Part shown: piece by piece, positions 37,688 through 48,811 of the stretch
Position numbering within the stretch: the first letter of the stretch is position 1
Layout of the letters: each line of letters starts with the position of its first letter
From: Paramecium pentaurelia
Lineage: Eukaryota; Ciliophora; Oligohymenophorea; Peniculida; Parameciidae
Direction of reading: 5' to 3'
NCBI GenBank assembly: GCA_905183005.1
Contig: CAJJDO010000008.1
Location: 374,927-438,926, forward strand
Length of the DNA: 64,000 nucleotides
Notes under the pieces: generated by a model
Told to the model about the DNA's origin: nothing
Databases searched by the model: none
Seen by the model: only the letters and a program-made list of their open reading frames with translations
Position numbers and translations under genes: made by a program

Positions 37688-38290
37688 ATGTTTTCAATTA
37701 TTTTTACTTTAATTTTTCCTATTAATTGTGCTACTTAAATTGATATCTTTATTGAAAGCCAGTGTCCAGATACTGTTAGATTATTTAAAAGAATGAAAGC
37801 CCTACTTGATTATGAATAAATTAACTAATATGTTGAATTTAATTTTATTCCATTTGGAAAAGGAAATGAAAAATTAGTAGTAAATCAAGGATATGAATTC
37901 AACTGTTAACATGGTAACAAAGAATGTTATGGAAATCTGATAGATTCATGTGTTTTAGAACAATTAGACTAGATTGAATAATTACGTTATTTAACATGCA
38001 TACATCAAGAAAGATAAAATAATGAAGAATAAATTAATTTAAGCCTTAAAAGATGTGTTTAAAATTAAGAATGCGTATATGAAAGGACATTAAAATGTGC
38101 ATTATCTAAATTTGGGAATTATTTATAACATAAAGCTGCCAAATATACGCTTGCATAAAATCTAGTTGAAATTCCATGGATAAATATTAATGGTTAACAT
38201 ATACCTGAATTTGATAAGAAATTCAAACAAAATCCATTAAAAGCTATATGTGAATAAATAGATTGCGAAAAAATCAAAGTAAACTATTGA
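37688..38290 (+). CDS. GILT-like thiol reductase, secretory/lysosomal (200 aa)
   Basis: Single exon. A signal peptide MFSIIFTLIFPINCAT is followed by a thioredoxin-like fold. The GILT family signature CQHGNKECYGNLIDSC is perfect. The position of the active site reads ESQCPDTVRLF, so the usual CxxC or CxxS pair is CPDT, with the second residue replaced by Thr. GILT reduces disulphides of proteins delivered to lysosomes; with a single active-site Cys it might act by a monothiol mechanism or have lost activity. Further cysteines near the C-terminus (KAICEQIDC) fit the family. Length is usual. Confidence 0.88.
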
Positions 38291-38350
38291 TAAAACTGAT
38301 TAATATATATATTGTAATTAAAATAATATCAAGAGACTTTAATTAAAAAC

Positions 38351-40734
38351 TCAAATTTAATTCCAGAGATCTCCCACAGATTTTTGTTTTTATTTCAATT
38401 TTGAACTAAAATATAAAGATAAATACAATACCTTAAGACAGGAGATTAATTTTGTTTAGGTTACGGCTTCATTTGCATTAATTTTACTAATTATCCTGTT
38501 GATTTAGCCATTTAATCATTTTATTTATTTATTAGCACTATTTTATTTGGAGAGTCACTTGTTGATTTACTAAAAGAGTATTGACCTTTAACATGATTTC
38601 TGGATGGTTATAAACCTTACTTTAGCATCTTTTATAATTAATTTAATTCTTTAGCAACATTCCCTAAATTTTATTCACTCTATTCAGAAGTTAATTATTC
38701 CAATATTCTATCAACTGATTTTCTTGCATTCTCAATTATAGAGATTTAATCTTATTTTTATTGTTTCTTTAATTATTCTATTTCATTTTTACTTTTTTCC
38801 AATTCAGTTCTTGTTAATTTCAAATCAAATTGAATTTATTTGTTTATTTCAATCTAATTTTTAAGTTCATAAGATATAAGAGCATCTGATTAAACTTATT
38901 AATTATTATGTAAAGTTTACACAGGTATTGATTCCAGTTTCTAAATTTATACATCATTTTAGATATCCAAAATCTTTTCTTTATTATATTATTTTTGATT
39001 TTACAATACTAAAGGAATCTCAATCTTATTTTCCATAAATAATTCTTCAAATTATTCCAATTTAAGTTACTGTGAATGAAGTTAATCCTCATTCTCTTTT
39101 TATAATTTCTCATAAACATCTAATTCTTCCTATAGTTGAAGTATAGTTTCATCTCTATCATTCAATCTATTAGTTAATGCTATCATAATATCTCTTTATT
39201 TTAATAATAATTGCTTATATTTATCTGTTTAAGCTTTATCCTCCTCAATTGATTATCTTTCTTTCTCTAATTCTGTTAATTTTTCTTGGTATTGTTATCT
39301 TATCAATCTTTATTACTTTTCTAAGGCACTTTAAAATTAAGGGGTTTCTTCAATTTTTTATCCACCTACTAACATTTGAGAATTTAATGCTGAAATCTTT
39401 TCTTCTAATTATTTTCTTAATTCTGTTTCTTTAAATAAATCTTTTGATCTTTATTCATAAGCAGATTGAGCTTCTTATTTATCTTCTAAAGCCTTTTGCT
39501 TTTCTTTTTCTAATTCATTAACTAAATTTTCAAGTGGTTACTTTGTTCTTTCTTCTAATTCTGATTTCAATTTCTAAATTTCTTATTAATATTTTCTTAA
39601 TAAAGCTCCTTGATCTCCATCTTAATTTACAATTGGAGTATTTTTAATAGTTTTAGCTCTATTTGCAAATTTTAATGTTGATAAGGACTCTCCAAATGCA
39701 TCAATAGCTGGTGATATCATAGCCATAAAGGTTGTTTTACAGTTTCCACCTAGAGAATCTTCTAATAATCTTGTTATTTTGGAATCTCTATAAGGAATAT
39801 GAGGTTTAGAACCTCTATTTTCAGTTAAAGCTGCAATAACATTTCCTAAAGCTGATAAAGATTAATTTATTTTTTTAGATTCTTCTAATCTTTAACCTGT
39901 GGCTCCTGTTACTCGAACTCTTTCACTTCCAGCCAAATCTACCAAATTCAATTTACCAACTTTTGCAGATTTTCCTTCAGCTTTCTCTTCTATTTATTCA
40001 ACTGTAATAATAAAAACGGCATGACTTCTTGAACTTGTATCATTCATTCTAGTACTTGCTGTCACTCTTTTAGCATTACCTTTACGCATTAATTAATAAA
40101 TTTCAGCTGGACCTCTTACTGCCCATTCTGACAAGTTTTCAACAAAAACTCCTCTCTTTTTATCTTCTCTTATATTTAATGTTGGAGAATCTCTTAATAA
40201 ATCATTAATGTTTTCATTATATATTTACAAATATGATGCTCGAACCATAAAAGTTGTAGATGAATTACTTTTCATTTGAATGTGATTAAATATATTATGC
40301 AAAGATCTTGGTATAATACCTAATTAATCAGAATTAGGATTGAAACTAAATCCATGCATTGTATATGTTTTGCCAGTTCCAGTTTGACCATATGCTATTA
40401 TGGTTGAATTGTATCCTTGCAAAGTTGAATCTACTGATAATGCTGCTGTAGTATTATACACTTATTCTTATGTGCTATCTTGATCATAAACATAATCAAA
40501 GGTAAATTAATGGAGAGTGTAATTAGATGGATTAGATACATATTATTCTAAATCTTCATCAGGAACAAGTTCTATTGCATGATAATCAAATATGCAAAGT
40601 TATAAATTATCTGGGGCAACTTAAACAGTTGAGATGAATTTGCCATCATTAATTTCTCTAGCCATTGGTGGACGGACTCTTATAACTACTCTTAAGTTTT
40701 CATTGTTTGGTGTTTAGCCATTGTTTTATTTCAT
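38351..40734 (-). CDS. Kinesin motor protein, N-terminal motor (778 aa)
   Basis: Two introns (38600-38620, 38406-38431). Motor at residues about 12-370: RVVIRVRPPMAREI, P-loop AYGQTGTGKTYTMHG, switch I NDTSSRSHAVF, switch II NLVDLAGSERVRVTGATG, then SKKINQSLSALGNVIAAL and HIPYRDSKITRLLEDSLGGN. The remainder is a Gln/Glu-rich coiled coil and a basic, Ser/Gln-rich tail ending SVGDLWNQI. Motor sequence suggests the kinesin-II or ARM-repeat-kinesin neighbourhood, but no ARM repeats are visible, so the subfamily is left open. The motor is expected to move to the microtubule plus end. Divergent from the cyclin, 139 bp between starts. Confidence 0.95.
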
Positions 40735-40873
40735 TATATGAACTTATAAAATTTTATTTTATAAAATAAAGTGAAAAGGGATTATTTTTATTAATATTTT
40801 TATTTCCTGTATTTTTGTGGATTTTATATTATAATTAATTTTGCGCGACGTTAATTATTTTAACGAATAAATT

Positions 40874-42114
40874 ATGGAAATTAAATACAACAGATCACTA
40901 AGTGGAGTTCCAGAAAATCAATAGTAATAACCTTTAAGAAGAATTACTAAGACATATATAGAAAATAGAGACCCTGTAAGAAGGAATTTGACCATGCTGT
41001 ATAATGAAGGTAAATCCATTATGTATAAAATAAAGACACCCAACAAATCAACAAGTCAATGCTTAGTAGTAACAATGACTTAAGAAGGAAAATGCTTAAT
41101 TAAGATAGAGTAAAGAGATCCCTTAATCAAGATGTGTTGGAAGACAAAGAAAATGTGCCTCAACATAAAGGAATCACAACCAAACTCTATACTCTACCTC
41201 AAGAATTGTAGAATATCACAATTAAACCAAAATTTGATCATACTATTCAAGAAAATAAAAATTTGTAAAAATATTACACAGATGAAATATTTTTCTATTT
41301 AAAAGAATAAGAAGTATTTATCAATTAAAAAATTTTAGAAAAAATCAACACCATAAGAATTTTTGAAAATTCATTCAATACCTAGTAATTTAAGGGCTAA
41401 GATGATTGATTGGATGGTAGAAGTACTTTGTTCTTATAAATGCACTGATTAAACATTTTTTGTAGCAGTGAGAACTTTAGATTTCTATTTTGCAAAAAAT
41501 GAAAAATAATTAGAAGTATCTGATTTACATCTATGTGGTGTAACATCTATGTTTATTGCTGCCAAATATGAAGAAATTCATCCTATGAAATTATCTGTTG
41601 TTTATGAGAAAATTGCTCATAAAAAATTAACAACTGATCAAATTAAAAAAAAAGAGAGTGAAATACTTTAAACAATTGGATTTGATCTAGTTGGTGGAAC
41701 ACTTTTTGACTTGTACAATTTAATTCTAACAAATTGTTTTATTGAATCTAAATTGCTTGAGAAAAATTACAAATATTTAAAAAAATTATGTTTGTATCTT
41801 GCCAAAATGGTTTTGTATGATTATGAAATATGTGGCAAGAATAATTATACATTATTATCTGCTGCCTTAATATTTGTTGCATTCAAAATAGTTGAATAAT
41901 TAGAAACAACTTTTAATGCTGATAGTTAAGTATATAATTTTATTTATATCAATAGATTAAAGATGTTGCTGATATTATTTAAGTTGATCAAGATTAGTTA
42001 GTAGAAGTTGCAGCAAAAATCTTAAATTTAGCTAAAAACTTTGAGAAACACTTTCCCAATTTAGAAAATTTAAAAAAATTTAATGGATTTTAGTTAGAAG
42101 ATGATGAATAATGA
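40874..42114 (+). CDS. Mitotic-type cyclin with D-box and KEN box (387 aa)
   Basis: Three introns (41010-41035, 41314-41338, 41930-41955). The N-terminal tail carries RRNLTMLYN, an exact RxxLxxxxN destruction box, and DKENVPQ, a KEN box, both signals for APC/C-driven proteolysis. The cyclin fold starts at LRAKMIDWMVEVLCSYKCTD (the MRAIL-type motif of A/B cyclins), continues with AVRTLDFYFA and FIAAKYEEIHPM, and the second cyclin fold follows (LLSAALIFVAFKIVEQL). It activates a cyclin-dependent kinase. The pairing of degrons marks it as a B- or A-type mitotic cyclin; choosing between them would need a tree. Confidence 0.92.
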
Positions 42115-42196
42115 AATATTATTATATATTACTTTTATAAATAAATATGTGGCAAAAAAAAAGAATATTTCTAATGTACTTCTATATTTTAATAAA

Positions 42197-42679
42197 TCAA
42201 TCAGCTTTCTTAGTGCTTTCAGTTGTGTGTTTTTCACCCTTTCCTTTTGTTGATACTTTGGCTGATGCCTTTCTTGCTAACAATTATTTTCTGTCTTCAT
42301 TAAGGTAAGGTTTTGTAATAATGCATTATGATGGTCTGATTGGGATTTAGTATGGCATTCCTACAATAACAATTATTAATATACCATTAGCTTTTGTTCT
42401 GGTGAGTTTCTCAATTTGAATAACCCATCTCTTTCTATAAACTGATGAAACTTTACCCTTTGTTCCCTTATGTGTGCCTAACCTCAAATTTACAATTATA
42501 CCCCTAACAACAGTGACTTCATCATCCTTTCTAACTGGCAATGCTCTAACATTGTATTTCTTTCTTAAATCTTTAGAAAGATGAGCGCTCATTAATTTAT
42601 ATCTAATGTTTGATGGTGCACCTAATTAGGCTCTTCTGCCCTTTCTTCTTTGACTTGAAACTTCGACATGGGTTTTCAT
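42197..42679 (-). CDS. RPL26: 60S ribosomal protein L26 (uL24), 152 aa
   Basis: One 24-nt intron (42361-42384). The protein begins MKTHVEVSSQRRKGRRAQLG and continues MSAHLSKDLRKKYNVRALPV, RKDDEVTVVRG and TKGKVSSVYRKRWVIQIEKL, which is the KOW-type core of uL24. The C-terminus has ITKPYLNEDRKQLLARKASA and a Lys-rich tail. It is a component of the large ribosomal subunit near the exit tunnel. Length and all motifs are usual for eukaryotes. TAA and TAG codons stand at Gln sites. Confidence 0.97.
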
Positions 42680-43363
42680 TTTGAAAAAGATTTAATTAAA
42701 AATTAATTTTTTGTTTATTTTTCCCGATTTCATACAATATATTTCCAAATAATACTTTTTTATATTACTTACTATTTAGAAGTAAATCAATAAGCAGAAA
42801 TGTGATTATATTCTTAAATTCTTAGGGAATATAAATCTTTTGTATCAAACACTAAATAAATAATTAAAATTAAAATGCATACTATCTAATTAAGTTAGTA
42901 TTTATCTATTACTAAATAGATTAAAAAATAATATTCTTCTAATTAATAGAGAATTATCAAACATCAAATATATTGAAGAAAATTCAATTTTATTATACTT
43001 TTCAATCTTTTTGACTTTAATTAATTCTATATTGAAGATAGTAAATATGACTTATGAAATTAATATTAAATAACAAAAATTTTAATTCTATAAATATATA
43101 AAGTTTATCATTCAATATTAATTATATAAGTATTAATTAAAAAAAGTATTTTTTATTCACATATTTGATTACTATTTAAATAGAAATAGTGAAATTCAGT
43201 AGATTATTCATATAAATGGAATTCATAAAATTGTGTAAAATTTCTTTGGTAATATTTTTTTAATTTAATAATTTAGATTAACAATTAATTGATATACAAA
43301 TATAGGCACTAAAAGGAAGAAGATGTATGAATAGAATTAATTAATTCTGAATGAAAATAAAAC
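42680..43363. other. Intergenic, about 680 bp
   Basis: Very AT-rich DNA upstream of RPL26 and downstream of histone H4 (both on the minus strand). No reading frame or RNA gene could be supported. A longer-than-usual promoter for a highly expressed ribosomal protein gene is one possible explanation. Confidence 0.4.
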
Positions 43364-43672
43364 TCATGCACCGAATCCATAGAGTGTTCTTCCTTATCTC
43401 TTTAATGAGTAAACAACATCCATAACAGTGACGGTCTTTCTTCTAGCATGTTCAGTGTATGTGATAGCATCTCTGACAACATTCTCTAAGAAACTCTTTA
43501 AAACATTTCTTGAGTCATCATAAAGGAATGATGAAATTCTCTTGACTCCTCCTCTTCTAGCTAATCTTCTGATAGCAGGTTTTGTGATTCCTTCAATTGA
43601 AGCTTTGTTTGGTTTTCTAGCATGTCTCTTTGCACTTACTTTACCGATTCCTTTTCCAGATTTTCCAGCCAT
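43364..43672 (-). CDS. Histone H4 (102 aa)
   Basis: Single exon, start MAGKSGKGIGKVSAKRHARK, core GITKPAIRRLARRGGVKRIS, SFLYDDSRNVLKSFLENVVR, TYTEHARRKTVTVMDVVYSL and end KRQGRTLYGFGA. The glutamine in KRQGR is encoded by TAA (43394-43396), showing the reassigned code. The SS/SF-YDDSR and NKASIEG segments are the ciliate version of H4. Departures from the usual H4 include V for A in TVMDVV, S for A in VYSLKR and a final Ala instead of Gly. The N-tail keeps acetylatable lysines. Lack of introns is normal for histones. Confidence 0.98.
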
Positions 43673-43978
43673 TTTTGTATATTTTGAATTGATATTAATG
43701 TAATTTAAAAGTGGAGGTTGTATATGGGATATAAATCCAAATGATGCAAAAATTAGCCAATCAAATTTTATCATAAAAATCAATTTTTATTCATTGTAAT
43801 ATTTATATTATACTTGTTTATTCTTATTGTTTAATTGAATGAATAATAATTGATAATAATATAAGTTTAATATGATCAAATTATAGCATTGTAAATTTGA
43901 ATTATCTTTTATTTACTTTAAAATTATAATTAAAATTAATTAATATAGTAAATAATATTTTACAAATAAACATTATAT
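43673..43978. other. Intergenic, H4 promoter side
   Basis: AT-rich, about 300 bp. Around 43832-43873 the sequence TTGAATGAATAATAATTGAT, followed by AATAATATAAGTTTAA, resembles the left flank of the tRNA-Asp cassettes; I take this as shared low-complexity sequence, not a proven element. Confidence 0.3.
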
Positions 43979-44986
43979 TCATTATTCTTGATTTTCATTT
44001 TTATTAGTAATTTTTTATCTACATATAGGACATGAATTATTTTAAAAAAACCACTTTTCAATGCATTTAATATGAAAAAGATGTTTGCAAGGTAATAAAA
44101 TGCCTTAATTCTAAATTGAACATAAACAAATTGAACAATTATCCTTCTATGTAAATTAATTGTGAATATATTTCATCAAAACAAAATGTTTTTCCTTTTT
44201 TATTCTCAAAATCTTTAATATAGATATTAAAACACCTGGGATGGAAACAATAATCTTAATTATAGCTCTCATTATTAAATGAATAACATTGATTAAGGAA
44301 GTAAATCCAATAAATACTAAAATTGAAATTAATGTTATTAAAATTAACGTAAGTGGTAATGTAATTAATGCAAATTCAGAGAAAATCAGATATTTATTAA
44401 CATTAAATTCTGAAAGAATAAATTCAAAATAAGTAATATAGATCGCTAGAGTTATCAATAAAATGATAATTATAGACTTTATATGTAATTTTACAAATTC
44501 CTTAAAAATCTATTTAAAAGTCAATTTACATGCAATAGTTTGGTCAACTAATCTTATTTCAACTCTATTTTCAGGATTAATATTTATATTCTACAATAAA
44601 AAATTTAAGAATATTTTTCTAGTGATTGTAGATTTCATTCCAATATATTTTTTTTATTTTCTTGTTGAATTACTTAATCCAATGTATATTAATAATTTGA
44701 TAAATAGTCCTATTGCAATTTATATTAATTATAATTCCTAACTAATTATAAGAATTGTAATGCAACCAAAAAATGCTATGGATTCATACCAAATCAAAAT
44801 TACTATAGCAGTTTATAACTTCTTTAAATATTCTTTCGATTTTCTTAAGGTATCTGATTCGCTAATGGATTAAGTCTTTAAGTAATTCAAAAATAATATT
44901 GAGATTGCTTAGGTTTCAGGAAGACAACCATCCCCATAAGTATCTAATTTTTCAGAATAATCAATAGAAAGACTTCTATGAGACAT
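43979..44986 (-). CDS. Multi-pass membrane RING-H2 E3 ligase candidate (335 aa)
   Basis: Single exon. After a soluble N-terminus of about 60 residues come hydrophobic segments at roughly 63-78 (TAIVILIWYESIAFFGCITI), 80-100, 165-185 (IIIILLITLAIYITYF) and 200-230 (LILITLISILVFIGF), suggesting four membrane spans. The C-terminus is a RING-H2 finger: CSICLCSIQNQGILLPCKHL, then FHIKCIEKWF and CPICR, spacing C-x2-C-x14-C-x-H-x2-H-x2-C-x10-C-x2-C. The proline in the last knuckle favours E2 binding. It is likely an endomembrane ubiquitin ligase; the substrate is unknown. Confidence 0.9.
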
Positions 44987-45615
44987 GAATTACCCTTTTA
45001 TGTAATATAATAAATAAATATATTAAATTTTTCAATTTTTTGTTGATTTTTATATGCAATTAACATGAGAAACATATATTTGCATTTTATATTTTCATGT
45101 TAAATTCAGATTAGATTAGATTTAATAAATTTTAAATTTATTTTTTGTATCTCAAACATAATTTCTTTATATACTATTCAATGCTATTCTATGTAAATTA
45201 TAAATTTTTCCTTCAAAATCTATACAAATATATCCATACAAGTAATCTTAAATTTCTTGTATATTAATAATCTTAATCTAAACTGATTTCTAGTGATAAT
45301 ATAAATGTCTAACAATCATGAGAATATAATAACCAATTAACAAGAAAATCTTGAAAATATCTTCAATCTTTAATCAAAATTATCTACATTCTTGAATAAT
45401 AATATTCAAACTCTTTACTATTAAATATAGATTAATTTGAATAGACAATAAATAATTAATCAACTACTATCTAAGATTTGAATAATATTTCTTACTCAAA
45501 ACAAACCTATACGAAATTATATTATTTTATCGATTTCTTTATTAATTAATCCTGTATCGTTTCTTATAGTCATATAATTCTTATAATTGATTATTAAAAT
45601 TATAATATATATAAA
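44987..45615. other. Intergenic with one small ORF
   Basis: About 630 bp between two minus-strand genes. It holds the small plus-strand frame at 45305-45481, described separately. Otherwise AT-rich with nothing else supported. Confidence 0.4.
45305..45481 (+). CDS. Small helical protein (58 aa), tentative
   Basis: ATG 45305 to TGA 45479-45481 without introns: MSNNHENIITNQQENLENIF, LQSKLSTFLNNNIQTLYYQI and so on, a mostly helical polar peptide. The length is within what chance allows with one stop codon, but hydrophobic residues at heptad-like spacing make it more credible than other short frames. No family is recognised. Confidence 0.4.
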
Positions 45616-48226
45616 TCAAATATAAAATAGCACTTTTTGATGAATTAAGTCTGATTGTGGAAGAAATTTAATTTTATCTTTATCATCATAATTATCTCCA
45701 ATAAAATTACAGAGACAATGTGCATAACGGACTGGTGCAGGTATTTTGATTGAACCTGTAAAATTATAAAATAGCCAGCATAATTTGAAAGTCATTATTT
45801 TAATACTTTAATCAATACCTTATTTATATTTTATAATTATACCTTGCAAATCAGAATAAAGAACCTTATAAAGAGTTGGAGTTACAGTTCCTTATCTACT
45901 TAATTGAGAGATTAAATAAAACTTTATTGCTTCCTCATTTGTGATGATTTTATTATCTATAATTGTACCTGGAGGTGGATTTTCTGCTCTACCTTAACCT
46001 CCAGTGTAAAATTTTGCAGAAACTCTTTTATTACAGATGACTAGAGTAAGTGATACATCATTTAATTCTAACTCTTTTAAGGCTTACTTATATTATGGTA
46101 ATTCAGTTCCTAATACAGCTGCTTATTAACCATCTCCAACTCCATCCCTATATATAATTACATTTTTTGGATAAACTTGTAATTCTTATTTAAAAGCAAT
46201 TAAGGCAGCTTTTAAACATTATTATAAGTGTAAACAAAATTCTCCAGATGTTAACACTTAAGAATAATATCTGCTGAAATTTCTATTAATGGTGCTACAA
46301 AATGCTAATTGACTTTTTCTTCCAATCTTTGTAAAAATATCAACACCACAAATCATTGTAGGTTTATTTGTAAATATATCAGGTATACCATCTAATGCCC
46401 ATGGAGTTCCTCCAATTTTTGCATTTAATTAAATTAAAATCTTATTTACTATAGATCTTGTATTTCTGCTTAAAGTTTTTTCTATAATAACTTAAGATGC
46501 ACAACCAAATTTAGCCATAGAGATTCTTTTACAAGCTTTATATAATCTGGCTTTTTTCTTTTAACCTGGTAACAAAAATAATAAAAAATTAACTTTTATT
46601 TTTTTTTCATCAACAAAAACCTTTAATTCTTATAATAATCTTTCTAATTCCTCTTCTCTATCTTATTACATCTCAATGACTTTTGGTTAATAAAAGGCAT
46701 TAAATTGAAATTCTCCACAAGCTAATTTATAATTTTCTAAGAATGAAGTTAATGATTATTTGCCTGTATTTGCATTGTAAAAAATTGCTAACATTAGTTG
46801 TTATTGAGGTGTTTAATACATTTAAGTTTGTGTTTATCTATCTAAATTTGTTTTGTTATCTCCTAAATTTAATTTTAAATCTCTCCCCATTAACATATTT
46901 CCAGGATCTAGTCTTTGAGCTGAAATCTATATGCAATCTTTTTTTATCTCTAATCCCCATTCATTTAAAACTACTTTTTAAGTATTATCCTTTTTATTTA
47001 TAATTTTTGTGTTTTACAGTTATTAAATAAAATCTTATGCTGTTCTCATTCTAATTTCAGCTGAAGGTTTTGTTATTTCTGATATCTTTTTCATTGCGTT
47101 GAAATCCTAAAAAAATATAATATCTTATTACATTTCTCATTTCATCAGTCAACCCAGTCATTTAACAAAGAGAAGGGATTAAAAAAATCTCTTTTTCATT
47201 TTAATCTCTCTTTCCTTTGACAATTGCCTTTAATAAAGGTTAATTTGATTCAATTTTTTAATTATACTTTGAACTATAATACTTTTCAAAAGTTATAGCT
47301 TCACCATTTTAATTTAAAAATGTAGATTTTGGACTCATTTTTACTTCTATACCAGAAATTTGGTAAAACTTTTTATTATAAGTGGTCATCACTATCTATC
47401 CAATAATTATGTCAAGATTTTATTTGAATTAAATTAATTCCTCTAAAACAGATCTGTATCTTAGAATTCTAAATGCACAATCTATAATTAATTTAGGTTT
47501 GAAATTTTAGATAGTACTTGGTTAATAAATGCATTCAACTCCTGGCCAAATCTAAAATTTTAAATAAAATTAATACTTCTAAATTGTTCTCTTATTATTT
47601 AGCAGCTCTTTAACTCCAGAATAATTTACTACCTATTTTCCCTATAGAAACCATTTAGAATTGATTTCTAACAACTTACTTAATTAATCTAGCAATTATT
47701 TAGTTCTTGCTTAGATGATTTTCACTTAAACGATCAATGAGTTTTATTGATACTATTTACTCTGCTTCTTCATGATTTTATATTGTTCCCAAAGTTTTTG
47801 ATCTTGCTTTCTCAATTCCATCAATTATTTTAGGAGAATAGATTTTATTATCAATACTCATATAATTCCTTAACATTTCTAAAATTTATGGTCTAAATTA
47901 TTTTAAAGCAGCTTATATTAATTCTGGAGTTGAATTTAATATATCCAATTCATATTCGTATATTGGTCTTCCTGGAAGCAAACTAATTTCGTGATAATTA
48001 GTTTTAAGTAATATTTCTTGATGTCTTTAAATCATTAACAAACAAATTAATTAATATTTCCTTGCATTGTCTGATCTTTTATACTAACAAAAATTTTTTA
48101 ACTAAAACTTAGTTGTAAATTTTGTGAACTGAAATTTAATTATTTTACAAAAATATCTATTAATATTATTTATGCTATTTTTTTAGATTCATGACTATTA
48201 TTGAGATAAATAGAATGTTAAATCAT
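45616..48226 (-). CDS. PIWI-clade Argonaute protein (838 aa from the downstream ATG)
   Basis: Four introns (48129-48148, 47552-47576, 47107-47131, 45819-45842). The PIWI domain holds all three slicer residues: Asp in ICGVDIFTKIG, Asp in IIYRDGVGDGQQAAVLG, and His in IPAPVRYAHCLCNF. The C-terminus ends KVLFYI, as PIWI proteins do. PAZ and N regions lie upstream (LKTNYHEISLLPGRPIYEYE). In Paramecium PIWI proteins carry scnRNAs, iesRNAs or siRNAs that guide DNA elimination and silencing. Start choice is uncertain: coding-like sequence in another frame (GKLYTKDYSLESD) lies just upstream and would join after a one-base shift near 48240. Either the start is at 48226, or the 5' end is frameshifted. 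Confidence 0.88.
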
Positions 48227-48811
48227 ATAAGTTTCTTCAAATCAGATTCTAATGAATAATCTTTTGTGTATAATTTACCTTTTAATTTATTATTAGAGGT
48301 CTTTTGATTACAATATCATTATTTTAATTATTTTAATATGAATTTCAAAAAGTATTACAAAATATTCTAAAATTTAACTAAAATTCAGTAAGACTTGTAT
48401 TTCTCTTTTAGTTTTTTTCTTATTTCGACATAATAGCATTATGAATTAAGCCTGATCAATATATATTTAGCTATAATAGTGTCTATATAAACTATCAAAG
48501 TTCATTTATTATTAAAATATTATAAAGCAGATTAATTAATCAATTGAGATATTTATAGTTAAATAATTAGATTAATTACTTTTAATAATTAATAAAAATT
48601 CTTTTTATCTGTTTTATAATGATCCAATTACTTTAGAATTTCAATAAAACTATTTTTAGAAATAGATAATGAGCTTGATCTAAATTTGACTATGATAGTG
48701 TATTCAAGTTAAGGATGATCAATATTAATTTTATAAAGCCGGGAATTAATATCAGAAATACTTGAAATAAATACTAAATATATTGATAATAAAATTTTTT
48801 ATAAAGAAGAA
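48227..48811. other. PIWI 5' region and divergent intergenic
   Basis: Bases 48227-48431 contain frame fragments that look like the N-terminus of the PIWI gene (ATG at 48431, MSKQEKNQKRNTSLTEFQLN; then QKTSNNKLKGKLYTKDYSLE) but are not joined by any acceptable intron. The rest up to 48811 is AT-rich and presumably holds the promoters of both neighbours. Confidence 0.4.
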
